NCBI GenBank assembly: GCA_958405585.1
Contig: CATYEP010000037.1
Span: forward strand, 1 to 14,818
Length of the DNA stretch: 14,818 nucleotides
Source of the DNA: an uncultured Eubacteriales bacterium
GTDB taxonomy: Bacteria; Bacillota; Clostridia; Christensenellales; Borkfalkiaceae
Direction of reading: 5' to 3'
Made by a program: the position numbers and the translations under genes. Below are positions 1-6,073 of this stretch, piece by piece. The notes beneath the pieces are model-generated. The model was given only the letters and a program-made list of their open reading frames with translations. It did no database searches and was not told where the DNA came from. Positions within the stretch are counted from its first letter, which is position 1. Each line of letters begins with the position of its first letter.

Positions 1-13
1 AGCGAGGTGCGAC

Positions 14-862
14 ATGGAAAATAAAATCAAAGTAATTGAGAACAGGCAAGTTCGGACATTGTGGAATGCCGAGGAAGAGGAATGGTATTTCTCTGTAATA
101 GACGTGGTGGCTGTTTTAACGGATAGCGCAAATCCGCGCAAATATTGGTCTGTGCTAAAAACACGGTTAAAAGCAGAGGGCAGTGAGTTGGCTACAAATT
201 GTAGTCAACTGAAAATGCAGTCCGCCGACGGGAAATATTATAAGACGGATTGCCTTGACACCAAAGGTGTGTTGCGGCTTGTACAGTCGATTCCGTCTCC
301 AAAAGCAGAGCCTTTCAAAATGTGGCTGGCGCAGGTGGGAAGCGAGCGCCTCGACGAGATAGCCGATCCGGAAAAAGCGATCATGCGCGGGGCGGATTTT
401 TATCGCGCTAAAGGATATACGGAAGGCTGGATCAACCAGCGATTGCAGACGATAGAGATGCGCAAGGAGCTTACGGACGAGTGGAAAGCGCGCGGCATAG
501 AGCGGGATAAGGACTATGCTATCCTCACCAACGAGATGACGAAAGCATGGAGCGGATTAACTGTTCAAGAATATAAGTCGCTGAAAGGATTGAAAAAAGA
601 GAACTTGCGCGACAATATGACGAATATAGAGCTTGTTTTGAATATGCTTGCTGAGGTCACGACGACTACGCTTTCCAGGCAGGAACAGCCGGAAGGTTTC
701 GATGAGAGCAAAGACGTTGCCATACGCGGCGGCAAAGTAGAAAATACTGCAAGGGAAGAATACGAGAAAACGACAGGTGTAAAGGTCGTATCACCGCTGA
801 ACGCGAGCGATAAGCCTGCGTTGGAGATCAAGGCGGAAACGGACAAAAACGAAAAGCAGTAA
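14..862 (+). CDS. BRO-N domain / DinD-like protein
   Basis: This 282-residue protein belongs to the BRO-N/prophage antirepressor-like superfamily. The N-terminal part (about residues 10-115) reads like a BRO-N fold: aromatic WYFSVIDVVAVLT, then RKYW, and later LDTKGVLRLVQSIPSP and FKMWLAQVG. The C-terminal half (about 165-260) resembles E. coli DinD, with DYAILTNEMTKAW aligned to its DFAIFQNHGYQGL stretch and a shared GLKK segment followed by N-x-ELxxN. The tail after residue 260 is charged and low in complexity. The start is an ATG with AGGTG about 5 bases upstream. BRO-N proteins bind DNA and are common in phages and mobile elements; DinD proteins are damage-inducible and antagonise RecA filaments. 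Which role applies here cannot be told. It lies alone next to recombinase debris, which suggests acquired DNA. Confidence 0.8.
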   Translation: MENKIKVIENRQVRTLWNAEEEEWYFSVIDVVAVLTDSANPRKYWSVLKTRLKAEGSELATNCSQLKMQSADGKYYKTDCLDTKGVLRLVQSIPSPKAEPFKMWLAQVGSERLDEIADPEKAIMRGADFYRAKGYTEGWINQRLQTIEMRKELTDEWKARGIERDKDYAILTNEMTKAWSGLTVQEYKSLKGLKKENLRDNMTNIELVLNMLAEVTTTTLSRQEQPEGFDESKDVAIRGGKVENTAREEYEKTTGVKVVSPLNASDKPALEIKAETDKNEKQ

Positions 863-1045
863 AAACGGAACATCGAACGGAAAAGTAAACGGCATAAAAA
901 TCGGAAGGCTGCGCGGCGGAATGCGCGGGGCGATTCGCAAGCGGGTCAGCGCTCCCAACCTAATCCGCCCCATTTTTTAAGGCAAAATCAGGTGATTTCG
1001 AGTAAAATAATGAACATTTTACAGGGAAATGTATATATCGGCTAG
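863..1045. other. GC-rich intergenic scar with hairpins
   Basis: No convincing gene is seen. A GC-rich stretch (about 905-975) can fold through GGGGCG at 926-931 pairing with CGCCCC near 968-973, followed by a short T-run, so it could act as a terminator for the upstream gene. An inverted repeat at 1029-1062 (arms close to ATGTATATCGGC) straddles the stop codon of the minus-strand remnant and may be its terminator, but it has no U-tract. The composition differs sharply from the A/T-rich bases on either side, which fits a junction of mobile DNA. Confidence 0.4.
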
Positions 1046-1639
1046 TCAGGTGCCGATATACATCTGATACTTCTGTCTGATACGCAGTTTTCTGTATTTA
1101 ACACCGAAAATCGTGATTCCGAGAGCTAAAGCGGCTTCGGATTGGGTCATACCGTTGAGATAGCAGTTGAGCGTCTCCAGTTCGGCTTCGGTCAGATTCA
1201 TGGCGGCAAGAATGGCATCCGCCTTGCTGTAATCGGTTTGTTTGGCCTCAAAGCAGTTGATCGGATCAACCGGATGCGCTTTGTAATCGGAAAAATCTAT
1301 TTCTTTTGTTCTTGAGATCTTTCTTCTGTATTTGACAATGTAAGAGTCAACGATATTGTAGCAAGCGTGTTTTATGGTCACGTTTTTACGTCTTGCAGTG
1401 TCTCCGTAGATTTCGGATACGAGTTTCCCTTTGAATTGCCAGAGAAAGCATATGGCGGTCTGTGCGCAGTCATACCCCTCCAAAAGACTTTCAAGAATGA
1501 TCCCTTCGGGGGTATCAGGGATATTCTCCATAGCGGAAACGACTCTTACGCCGTTGTCTTTGAGAGTTTTCTTATGGATCGCCGTTTCGTATTTGTTGCG
1601 GGAAAACCGATCTAATTTGTAGACTCCGACACAAAGCAT
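1046..1639 (-). pseudogene. Chimeric remnant: serine recombinase fragment joined to sigma-70-like HTH tail
   Basis: An open frame joins two unrelated pieces. The first (about 1480-1625) is the middle of a large serine recombinase catalytic domain: VYKLDRFSRN, then NGVRVVSA and PEGIILESLLEG. Everything N-terminal to it is missing, including the catalytic serine. After LLEG the expected recombinase continuation (usually MAEYYSAEL or similar) is absent. The frame instead continues as a roughly 140-residue tail ending in a sigma region 4-like HTH: LTEAELETLNCYLNGMTQSEAALALGI is the key region. The open frame runs further upstream to 1816, but that part is antisense to a riboswitch and is not coding. 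The start at 1639 is only the nearest ATG and has no ribosome site. It is probably a deletion fusion inside a decayed integrative element and not an active recombinase. Confidence 0.65.
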
Positions 1640-1688
1640 GCTCGAAAAAATTTCGAACGGAAAATTACGAAAAAGTGCTGTCCAGCAG

Positions 1689-1717
1689 TTGACAAATAAA
1701 TTTTGTAACGATATAAT
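1689..1717 (+). promoter_or_regulatory. Consensus sigma-A promoter of the riboswitch-ATPase unit
   Basis: A perfect TTGACA (1689-1694), a 17-base spacer and a perfect TATAAT (1712-1717) predict transcription from about 1724. Only the riboswitch and the ATPase gene lie downstream. A full-consensus promoter fits a unit whose control happens after initiation, at the riboswitch. Confidence 0.88.
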
Positions 1718-1736
1718 GAAAAAAATAAATTGATTT

Positions 1737-1824
1737 TGTGAGGGAGTAGCCGGCGCATTGCGCGGCAAGGTCTTCATCCCGCGCCGCAAGGCGCAGGCCT
1801 TTGTCTGAAACGGCAAGACTCATA
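1737..1824 (+). promoter_or_regulatory. yybP-ykoY manganese riboswitch aptamer
   Basis: The two conserved strands of this class are present: GGAGTAGC at 1743-1750 and GGCAAGAC at 1812-1819. They are closed by P1, TGTGAG (1737-1742) pairing with CTCATA (1819-1824). P2 forms from GCC-GGCGC pairing back on GCGC-GGC (1749-1766). The second arm has AAGG (1767-1770) pairing with CCTT (1798-1801) around TCTTCATCC, capped by GCGCC-GCAA-GGCGC (1781-1794). This matches the two-leg Mn2+ aptamer in which the conserved loops of the two legs dock. The class senses Mn2+ and usually turns expression on. It often precedes Mn exporters, including P-type ATPases such as L. lactis YoaB. The 3' strand of P1 also belongs to a competing hairpin (1819-1855), giving a plausible switch. 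Confidence 0.88.
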
Positions 1825-1871
1825 TATCCGCTATTGCGTTTGCGGTTATATGGAGAACTCCGTCCTTTTTA

Positions 1872-1901
1872 CCGTGTACGCATGGCGTGCGCGGCTTTTT
1901 T
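1872..1901 (+). terminator. Intrinsic terminator in the ATPase leader (riboswitch output)
   Basis: A 10-bp stem CCGTGTACGC / GCGTGCGCGG (1872-1881 with 1885-1894, two G-U pairs, ATG loop) is followed by C and six T. It lies between the aptamer and the ATPase start, so transcripts must read through it. A second, weaker hairpin, GCCGCA/TGCGGC (1908-1913 with 1926-1931) followed by GTTTT, comes directly after. An upstream hairpin, CATATA-T-CCGC / GCGG-T-TATATG (1821-1852), overlaps the P1 3' strand and could link ligand binding to terminator choice. The exact antiterminator pairing was not resolved. Confidence 0.75.
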
Positions 1902-2007
1902 ATGTTTGCCGCAGACGTTTTGTTTTGCGGCGTTTTGCTGTCTTTGTCAGTGATTGTACAGGGGCGGCTTATGAAACATGACAAATATTTGCAGGCAGGT
2001 TATTGCT

Positions 2008-4674
2008 ATGGAATTTTTTAATCAAACGTCCGAAGAAACGCTTGAGGCGTTGCAGGCGGACAAGGCAAACGGGCTGACGCCCGAAAAGGTCAGAGAGAAT
2101 GCGGAAAAGTTCGGCAGAAACGAGTTTACCAAAGCGGGGCGGAAATCGCTTTTGCGCCGCATCTGGGAAGCCTCGACCGAACCTATGCTGATCCTGTTGT
2201 TTTTTGCTTGGATCATTACCATTGCCGTCAATTCGGTCAGCGCTGCCAAGGGCGGGCATTTTGATGTTTACGAATGCATCGGGATCTTTGTCGCGATCAT
2301 TATTTCGGTTATTCTGACTGTCGTGATGGAAGGGCGCAGTGCCAAAGCATTTGATGCTCTCAACAAGATCAAAGACGGGATCGAGATCAAAGTAGTGCGC
2401 GGCGGCGTGGTGCAGTATGTGCCGCAGCAGGAACTGGTCGTTGGCGACATCGTGTTTCTGGAAACGGGCAACAAAGTCGCGGCGGACGGCAGACTGCTGG
2501 AAAGCGTATCTCTGACCAGCGACGAATCTTCGCTGACGGGAGAATCGGCACCTGTGGAAAAGGATGCGGATGCAGTTTTGCAAAATCCGGATACGCCTGT
2601 GGCTGAGCGTGTGAATATGGTTTATTCGGGCTGTTTCATAACGGGCGGAACGGGCAAAATGGTTGTAACGGATGTCGGAGACAATACGCAGTTCGGGCTG
2701 ATCGCGCGCGAGATCCAGACGGGCGGCGGCGGTCAGACGCCGTTGCAAGAGAAAATGGCGCGGTTGGGCAAGACGATCACCGTGATCGGCGGGATCTTTG
2801 CGGCTCTTATCTTTTTGATTCAGCTTGTCGTTTTCCTGGTCCAAGGGGAAGCGACGTTTGAAAGCATATCTTCGGTATTTATAACTTCCATTGTGCTGAT
2901 GGTTGCGGCAGTCCCCGAAGGTTTACCCACGATCGTTGCGATCAGTCTTTCGATCAACATTGCGCGCATGGCAAAACAGAATGCGCTCGTCAAAAAGATG
3001 GTCGCGTGCGAAACGATCGGCTGTATCAATGTGATCTGTTCGGACAAGACGGGAACGCTCACCGAAAACCGCATGACGGTTACGGATATCTGGTCGCAGG
3101 GTGCATTTAAAGAAGTGCAGGATTTCAAAGATCCTGTGATGCTCACCAATTTCTGTCTCAATAGTACCGCCGATCTTTATGAGGAGGGGAATTTGGTCCG
3201 CTTTGTGGGAAATCCGACGGAAGGTGCATTGCTCGTTGCGGCGGAAAAAGCAGGTACGTATTATAAAAATATGCGCGAAAGTGCTGAAATTTCCGATCTG
3301 TTCCCTTTTTCATCGGACACGAAAAATATGACGTCGTGCGTGAAAAACGGGGCGGGATACACGATTTATACAAAGGGAAGTCCCGAAAAGATACTTGCTC
3401 TTTGCGACGTTGCGGAACCCGAACGTCTGAAGATTGAAGAAGCGATCGTGGGATTGCAGAAACGAGCACGGCGCGTGCTTGCGTTTGCGCATAAAGATAC
3501 GAGCGTGCGCCCGCTTTCGCGCGAAGACGCCGAAAGTGGCATGAAGTTTGACGGATTTGTCGGCATTGCGGATCCGCTTCGTGCGGAGGTTAAAGACGCC
3601 GTTCATGCCTGCAAGACGGCGGGTATTGAAGTCAAAATGCTCACGGGCGACAATATCGTTACAGCGACAGCGATCGCAGACGAATTGGGGCTGCTCGGCG
3701 AAGGAAATATTGCCGTGGAAGCTTCGTATCTTGAAAATCTTTCGGATGAAGAATTTTCAAAAGTTCTGCCGAGCGTCCGCGTGATCGCACGCAGTACGCC
3801 GCTTCTGAAAATGCGCGTCGTGAAAGAACTCAAGTCCAAAGGCAACGTCGTCGCGGTGACGGGCGACGGCATCAACGATGCGCCCGCTCTGAAAAATGCG
3901 GATGTCGGGATCGCCATGGGAATTTCGGGTACGGAAGTTTCCAAAGAAGCGGCGGATATCGTGCTCTTGAACGATTCCTTTTCGACCATTGTCACGACGG
4001 TCAAATGGGGCAGAGGTATTTATGAAAATTTCAAACGCTTCATTCAGTTTCAGCTTACCGTCAATGTGGCGTCTGTCCTAACCGTATTCCTTTGTACTAT
4101 TTTCGGAATGTTCTGGGAAGGATTTGAATCGCCGTTTTCGGCGCTTGACCTTTTGTGGATCAATATCATCATGGACGGCCCGCCTGCGCTCACGCTGGGC
4201 TTGGAACCTATCCGCGACGATCTGATGAGCCGTAAGCCCACGGGCAGGACGGAGAGCATTGTCAGCCGTGAAATGCTTTCGCGCATTGCCGTGAACGGCG
4301 TATTTGTCTGTCTGGTATGTCTTGCCCAGATGAAATGGAATTTCCTCGGTATCGAATCGGCAGAAATTTCAACGGCTGTATTTACCATGTTTGTGCTTTT
4401 CCAGCTGTTCAATGCCTTCAATTGCCGAGAACTCGGTGATAAGAGCATTTTCCCGTATCTTTTGAAAAACAAACTCATGATCGGGGCGTTTGTTGTCGCG
4501 TTCGGGTTGCAGATCCTCATCACGCAGTTCGGCGGCGCCGTGTTCGATACCGTTCCGCTGGAATTTATCGACTGGCTCAAAGTATTCGGTATCGCAGTTT
4601 CCGTCGTTGTGTTGGATGAGCTCGTCAAGCTGTTCCGCCGTCTTGCCGCAAAGAAGAAAGTTCGGACAGCGTGA
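2008..4674 (+). CDS. P2-type (PMCA-like) cation-transporting ATPase, probable Mn2+/Ca2+ efflux pump
   Basis: An 888-residue P-type ATPase, full length for the P2 family. It has the actuator TGES at 177-180, M4 PEGLP with E304, the phosphorylation site DKTGTLT with D346, the nucleotide-domain KGSPE near 456, the hinge TGDGINDAP at 618-626, and M6 with N719 and D723 spaced like the SERCA calcium ligands N796/D800. The M5 segment QFQLTVNV is typical of plasma-membrane calcium pumps (P2B). The start at 2008 fits the family N-terminus and has AGG 8 bases upstream. An in-frame ATG at 1978 is possible, and an overlapping 16-codon frame at 1971 has a stronger ribosome site (AGGGG). Because a Mn2+ riboswitch precedes it, export of Mn2+, with or without Ca2+, is more likely than purely Ca2+ transport. 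It appears monocistronic, with a terminator just after the stop. Confidence 0.95.
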   Translation: MEFFNQTSEETLEALQADKANGLTPEKVRENAEKFGRNEFTKAGRKSLLRRIWEASTEPMLILLFFAWIITIAVNSVSAAKGGHFDVYECIGIFVAIIISVILTVVMEGRSAKAFDALNKIKDGIEIKVVRGGVVQYVPQQELVVGDIVFLETGNKVAADGRLLESVSLTSDESSLTGESAPVEKDADAVLQNPDTPVAERVNMVYSGCFITGGTGKMVVTDVGDNTQFGLIAREIQTGGGGQTPLQEKMARLGKTITVIGGIFAALIFLIQLVVFLVQGEATFESISSVFITSIVLMVAAVPEGLPTIVAISLSINIARMAKQNALVKKMVACETIGCINVICSDKTGTLTENRMTVTDIWSQGAFKEVQDFKDPVMLTNFCLNSTADLYEEGNLVRFVGNPTEGALLVAAEKAGTYYKNMRESAEISDLFPFSSDTKNMTSCVKNGAGYTIYTKGSPEKILALCDVAEPERLKIEEAIVGLQKRARRVLAFAHKDTSVRPLSREDAESGMKFDGFVGIADPLRAEVKDAVHACKTAGIEVKMLTGDNIVTATAIADELGLLGEGNIAVEASYLENLSDEEFSKVLPSVRVIARSTPLLKMRVVKELKSKGNVVAVTGDGINDAPALKNADVGIAMGISGTEVSKEAADIVLLNDSFSTIVTTVKWGRGIYENFKRFIQFQLTVNVASVLTVFLCTIFGMFWEGFESPFSALDLLWINIIMDGPPALTLGLEPIRDDLMSRKPTGRTESIVSREMLSRIAVNGVFVCLVCLAQMKWNFLGIESAEISTAVFTMFVLFQLFNAFNCRELGDKSIFPYLLKNKLMIGAFVVAFGLQILITQFGGAVFDTVPLEFIDWLKVFGIAVSVVVLDELVKLFRRLAAKKKVRTA

Positions 4675-4695
4675 TCCGTTTTCTTGAGATTTCGT

Positions 4696-4735
4696 TATCT
4701 GCCGCGCTTATGCGCGGCAGATATTGTTTTCTTTG
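4696..4735 (+). terminator. Intrinsic terminator of the ATPase gene
   Basis: A perfect 12-bp stem (4696-4707 with 4712-4723, core CTGCCGCGC / GCGCGGCAG) with a TTAT loop is followed by a T-rich tract. It begins 22 bases after the ATPase stop codon. Confidence 0.85.
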
Positions 4736-4744
4736 CGATTTTTC

Positions 4745-4773
4745 TGTATCCGTTTCACGTTTCTTCGGATACA
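4745..4773. repeat. Inverted repeat TGTATCCG / CGGATACA
   Basis: A perfect 8-bp inverted repeat with a 13-base loop lies between the two terminators. It could be an operator or an RNA hairpin. There is no U-tract and no adjacent gene, so no function is assigned. Confidence 0.4.
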
Positions 4774-4845
4774 TTGTAAAATAAATTGCGGCTTACCCGT
4801 TTTGCATTAGAAATTTTGTGGTTTTACAGCCGAAATTTTATGAAA

Positions 4846-4892
4846 ACAGCGGGCGGCGTAAGAAAAATTCTTCCGCCGCCCGCTGTTTTTTT
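4846..4892. terminator. Strong GC-rich hairpin terminator, usable from both sides
   Basis: A perfect 13-bp arm pair, ACAGCGGGCGGCG / CGCCGCCCGCTGT (4846-4858 with 4874-4886), is extended by AAGAA/TTCTT across one mismatch, with an AAA loop. On the plus strand it ends in seven T; on the minus strand a shorter run of four U follows. Nothing rightward needs it after the ATPase terminator, so its more interesting role may be to end the leftward transcript that starts near 4944. Confidence 0.8.
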
Positions 4893-4944
4893 GTATTTAC
4901 TCTCATTTGTTTCAGGAGAACATTGCTATTTTTGTTTTTTTATC
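4846..4944 (-). ncRNA. Candidate small RNA divergent from the XRE gene
   Basis: A perfect consensus promoter on the minus strand predicts a start near 4944 and the next strong hairpin lies at 4886-4846, so the product would be about 100 nt. It contains no credible open frame; the first ATG after the predicted start is followed by a stop two codons later. The 5' part is A-rich and single-stranded, and the 3' part is the terminator hairpin. Existence is inferred from promoter plus terminator only. Alternatives are a decayed promoter of a lost gene or an antisense transcript into the ATPase 3' end. Confidence 0.4.
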
Positions 4945-4950
4945 CATACT

Positions 4951-4980
4951 ATTATACGATAACCAATGGTTAATTGTCAA
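4951..4980 (-). promoter_or_regulatory. Perfect consensus leftward promoter carrying an operator in its spacer
   Basis: On the minus strand, TTGACA (4980-4975), an 18-base spacer and TATAAT (4956-4951) match the sigma-A consensus at all twelve positions. The palindrome TAACCAATGGTTA (4960-4972) lies wholly inside the spacer, the classic position for repression by the adjacent XRE protein. Confidence 0.75.
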
Positions 4981-5001
4981 GCAAAAGCTAACTGTTGGTT
5001 A
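4960..5001. promoter_or_regulatory. Two operator palindromes upstream of the XRE gene
   Basis: TAACCAATGGTTA (4960-4972) and TAACTGTTGGTTA (4989-5001) share the half-sites TAAC(C) and GGTTA and have centres 29 bp apart, close to three helical turns. The outer arms ATAACCAA and TTGGTTAT are also exact inverted repeats of each other. The second site overlaps the A/T-rich -10-like region (TATTAT, 5002-5007) directly before the XRE start. The layout suggests that one small repressor controls both its own gene and the leftward promoter. Confidence 0.65.
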
Positions 5002-5013
5002 TATTATAAAATT

Positions 5014-5226
5014 ATGAGAGCAAACGAAATTAAAGAGAGACTGCGGGAAGAAATTGTCCGCAGCGGAATGACAAAAGCAGAAATTGCAAAGAAAGTGGGA
5101 GTATCGCCCGAAATGATCACTCAATACTGTACGACGGGAAAACTGCCGCGCCTGGATACTTTTGCGGCGCTATGCGAGGCTTTGGATGTTTCGGCAAACT
5201 ATATACTGGGGCTTAAAGATATCTAA
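5014..5226 (+). CDS. Small XRE-family HTH transcriptional regulator
   Basis: A 70-residue protein consisting almost only of a Cro/C1-type HTH. Helices 2 and 3 are in MTKAEIAKKVGVSPEMITQY (about 19-38), followed by LDTFAALCEALDVSANYILGL, the usual XRE ending. The ATG at 5014 was chosen because the domain starts there; the longer frame from 4966 would translate the operator region. No ribosome site precedes 5014, and a TATTAT box at 5002-5007 would place the transcript start at or near the ATG, so a leaderless message is possible. It is likely autoregulatory through the flanking palindromes. No toxin or metabolic partner is adjacent on its own strand. Confidence 0.85.
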   Translation: MRANEIKERLREEIVRSGMTKAEIAKKVGVSPEMITQYCTTGKLPRLDTFAALCEALDVSANYILGLKDI

Positions 5227-5600
5227 AGGGGATAAGTCTGTCCTTTTATATGCGGAGCATGAAAACGGGCAAAAGCGGTGAGATCGTTTGCGGTGGCACA
5301 CAGAGAGGAAGGTCGGCTGTGTGTACGATCATGCCAAGCGATTGCGGTGGTTCTCGGTTAGAGGGCGGACATGCAAATGATCAGTTCGAAGCGGTTGATG
5401 AGATATGCGGTCGGTTGCCATATTATATGTGGATCGCATCGGCGGGCAGTTTGATTTTCGTCAAAGTGTTCGGGTTGCGGAAGGTAAAGTCGTAGGCGGA
5501 TCTTGCAGGTTTTGGGAAAAAGCGCCGTAGTAAGGTTTGAAACAGAAAAGCGGGAACGGGGAACAAGGTAAAAATTGGTTTGTCTGATTTATAAAAATCG
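5227..5600. other. Intergenic stretch without a recognisable gene
   Basis: An open frame at 5250-5495 exists, but its translation is low in typical protein character, it has no ribosome site and it matches no family known to me. The only structure seen is an 8-bp inverted repeat, GCACACAG / CTGTGTGT (near 5296-5323). The moderate GC content and lack of codon structure suggest decayed coding DNA. Confidence 0.4.
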
Positions 5601-5629
5601 TTGACAGTTTCCGACCTTTCTATTATAAT
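5601..5629 (+). promoter_or_regulatory. Consensus promoter of the sensory hydrogenase operon
   Basis: TTGACA (5601-5606), a 17-base spacer and TATAAT (5624-5629) match the sigma-A consensus exactly. The predicted start is near 5636, leaving a leader of about 175 nt before the first gene at 5813. Confidence 0.88.
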
Positions 5630-5635
5630 ATTAAC

Positions 5636-5812
5636 AGAATAAAATCGATAAATTTTTATCGAATCATTGCCGCGCAAAGGGGGAAAGCCAAAGCGCGGTT
5701 TCGGCGTGTCCGAAAGATCCGTGACAAGGGGAAGACGGCGGTATTTTTTGAGCTGAAAATACGGCAGAAGAGAGGGCATGCACAAGCAAAAACATATCGA
5801 GAGGTGAAAGCT
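5636..5812 (+). promoter_or_regulatory. Long structured leader of the hydrogenase operon
   Basis: The predicted 5' UTR holds several self-complementary elements: TCGATAAA-TT-TTTATCGA (5645-5662, a near-perfect palindrome that could be a DNA operator), GCCGCGC / GCGCGGT (5669-5675 with 5693-5699) enclosing a purine-rich 17-base loop, TTTCGG-CGTGT-CCGAAA (5699-5715), and TATTTT / AAAATA (5742-5762 region). It resembles no riboswitch class that I recognise, including c-di-GMP, guanidine, ZTP and cobalamin types. Regulation by an RNA element or by a repressor at the palindrome is possible. Confidence 0.45.
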
Positions 5813-6058
5813 ATGGTTCTGAAAGTATGTGTGGGGAGTTCCTGTCATTTACGCGGTTCATATGATGTGATCGAGGAGATGAAGCGTCTTATCAAAAAGT
5901 ACGGGGTGGAAGACAAAATCGATCTGCAGGCTACCTTTTGCGTGGGGAATTGTACAAACGGAGTGAGCGTGCTGGCGGATGAGTTGTTGTTGCACAATGC
6001 GAATAAAGACAACTGCGAAGAACTGTTTCTGACGCAAGTTTATCCGCTCGTAAAATAA
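5813..6058 (+). CDS. Thioredoxin-like [2Fe-2S] ferredoxin (NuoE/HydC-like short form)
   Basis: An 81-residue protein corresponding to the [2Fe-2S]-binding thioredoxin-like domain of NuoE-type subunits, without the N-terminal helical part of full NuoE. Cluster ligands are C6 and C11 (CVGSSC) and C43 and C47 (CVGNC), the family's CxxxxC...CxxxC pattern. The ATG at 5813 has GAGAGGTG about 6 bases upstream; an in-frame GTG at 5804 lies inside that ribosome site and is rejected. It is the first gene of the operon, 15 bases ahead of the group C hydrogenase. It would carry electrons to or from the hydrogenase in the cytoplasm and could be its redox partner in sensing. No flavin- and NAD-binding NuoF-type subunit follows, so direct NADH coupling is not supported. 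Confidence 0.9.
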   Translation: MVLKVCVGSSCHLRGSYDVIEEMKRLIKKYGVEDKIDLQATFCVGNCTNGVSVLADELLLHNANKDNCEELFLTQVYPLVK

Positions 6059-6073
6059 GGACGGGGGGAAAAT

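Noticed and set aside
1640..1816. N-terminal extension of the minus-strand recombinase-like frame
   Set aside because: It is the antisense of a consensus promoter and the yybP-ykoY aptamer; the translated part has no recombinase similarity.
1971..2021. 16-codon frame with a good ribosome site overlapping the ATPase start
   Set aside because: It could be a leader peptide, but there is nothing beyond the ribosome site to support it; mentioned under the ATPase.
1969..2844. Long minus-strand open frame inside the ATPase gene
   Set aside because: Antisense shadow: the composition reflects the complement of real codons, and the plus-strand motifs are unambiguous.
5250..5495. 81-codon plus-strand frame
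   Set aside because: No ribosome site, no recognisable motif, atypical amino acid content; treated as non-coding.
5620..5637. Possible Rex (NADH-sensing repressor) site over the hydrogenase -10 box
   Set aside because: The right half TTAACA fits but the left half matches TTGTTAA at only four of seven positions; too weak to claim.
5778..5808. Nine-codon leader peptide before the ferredoxin-like gene
   Set aside because: The ribosome-site-like AGAGGG is only one base from the ATG, too close to function.
5423..5848. 141-codon minus-strand frame
   Set aside because: It runs through the hydrogenase operon promoter and leader and has no family resemblance.
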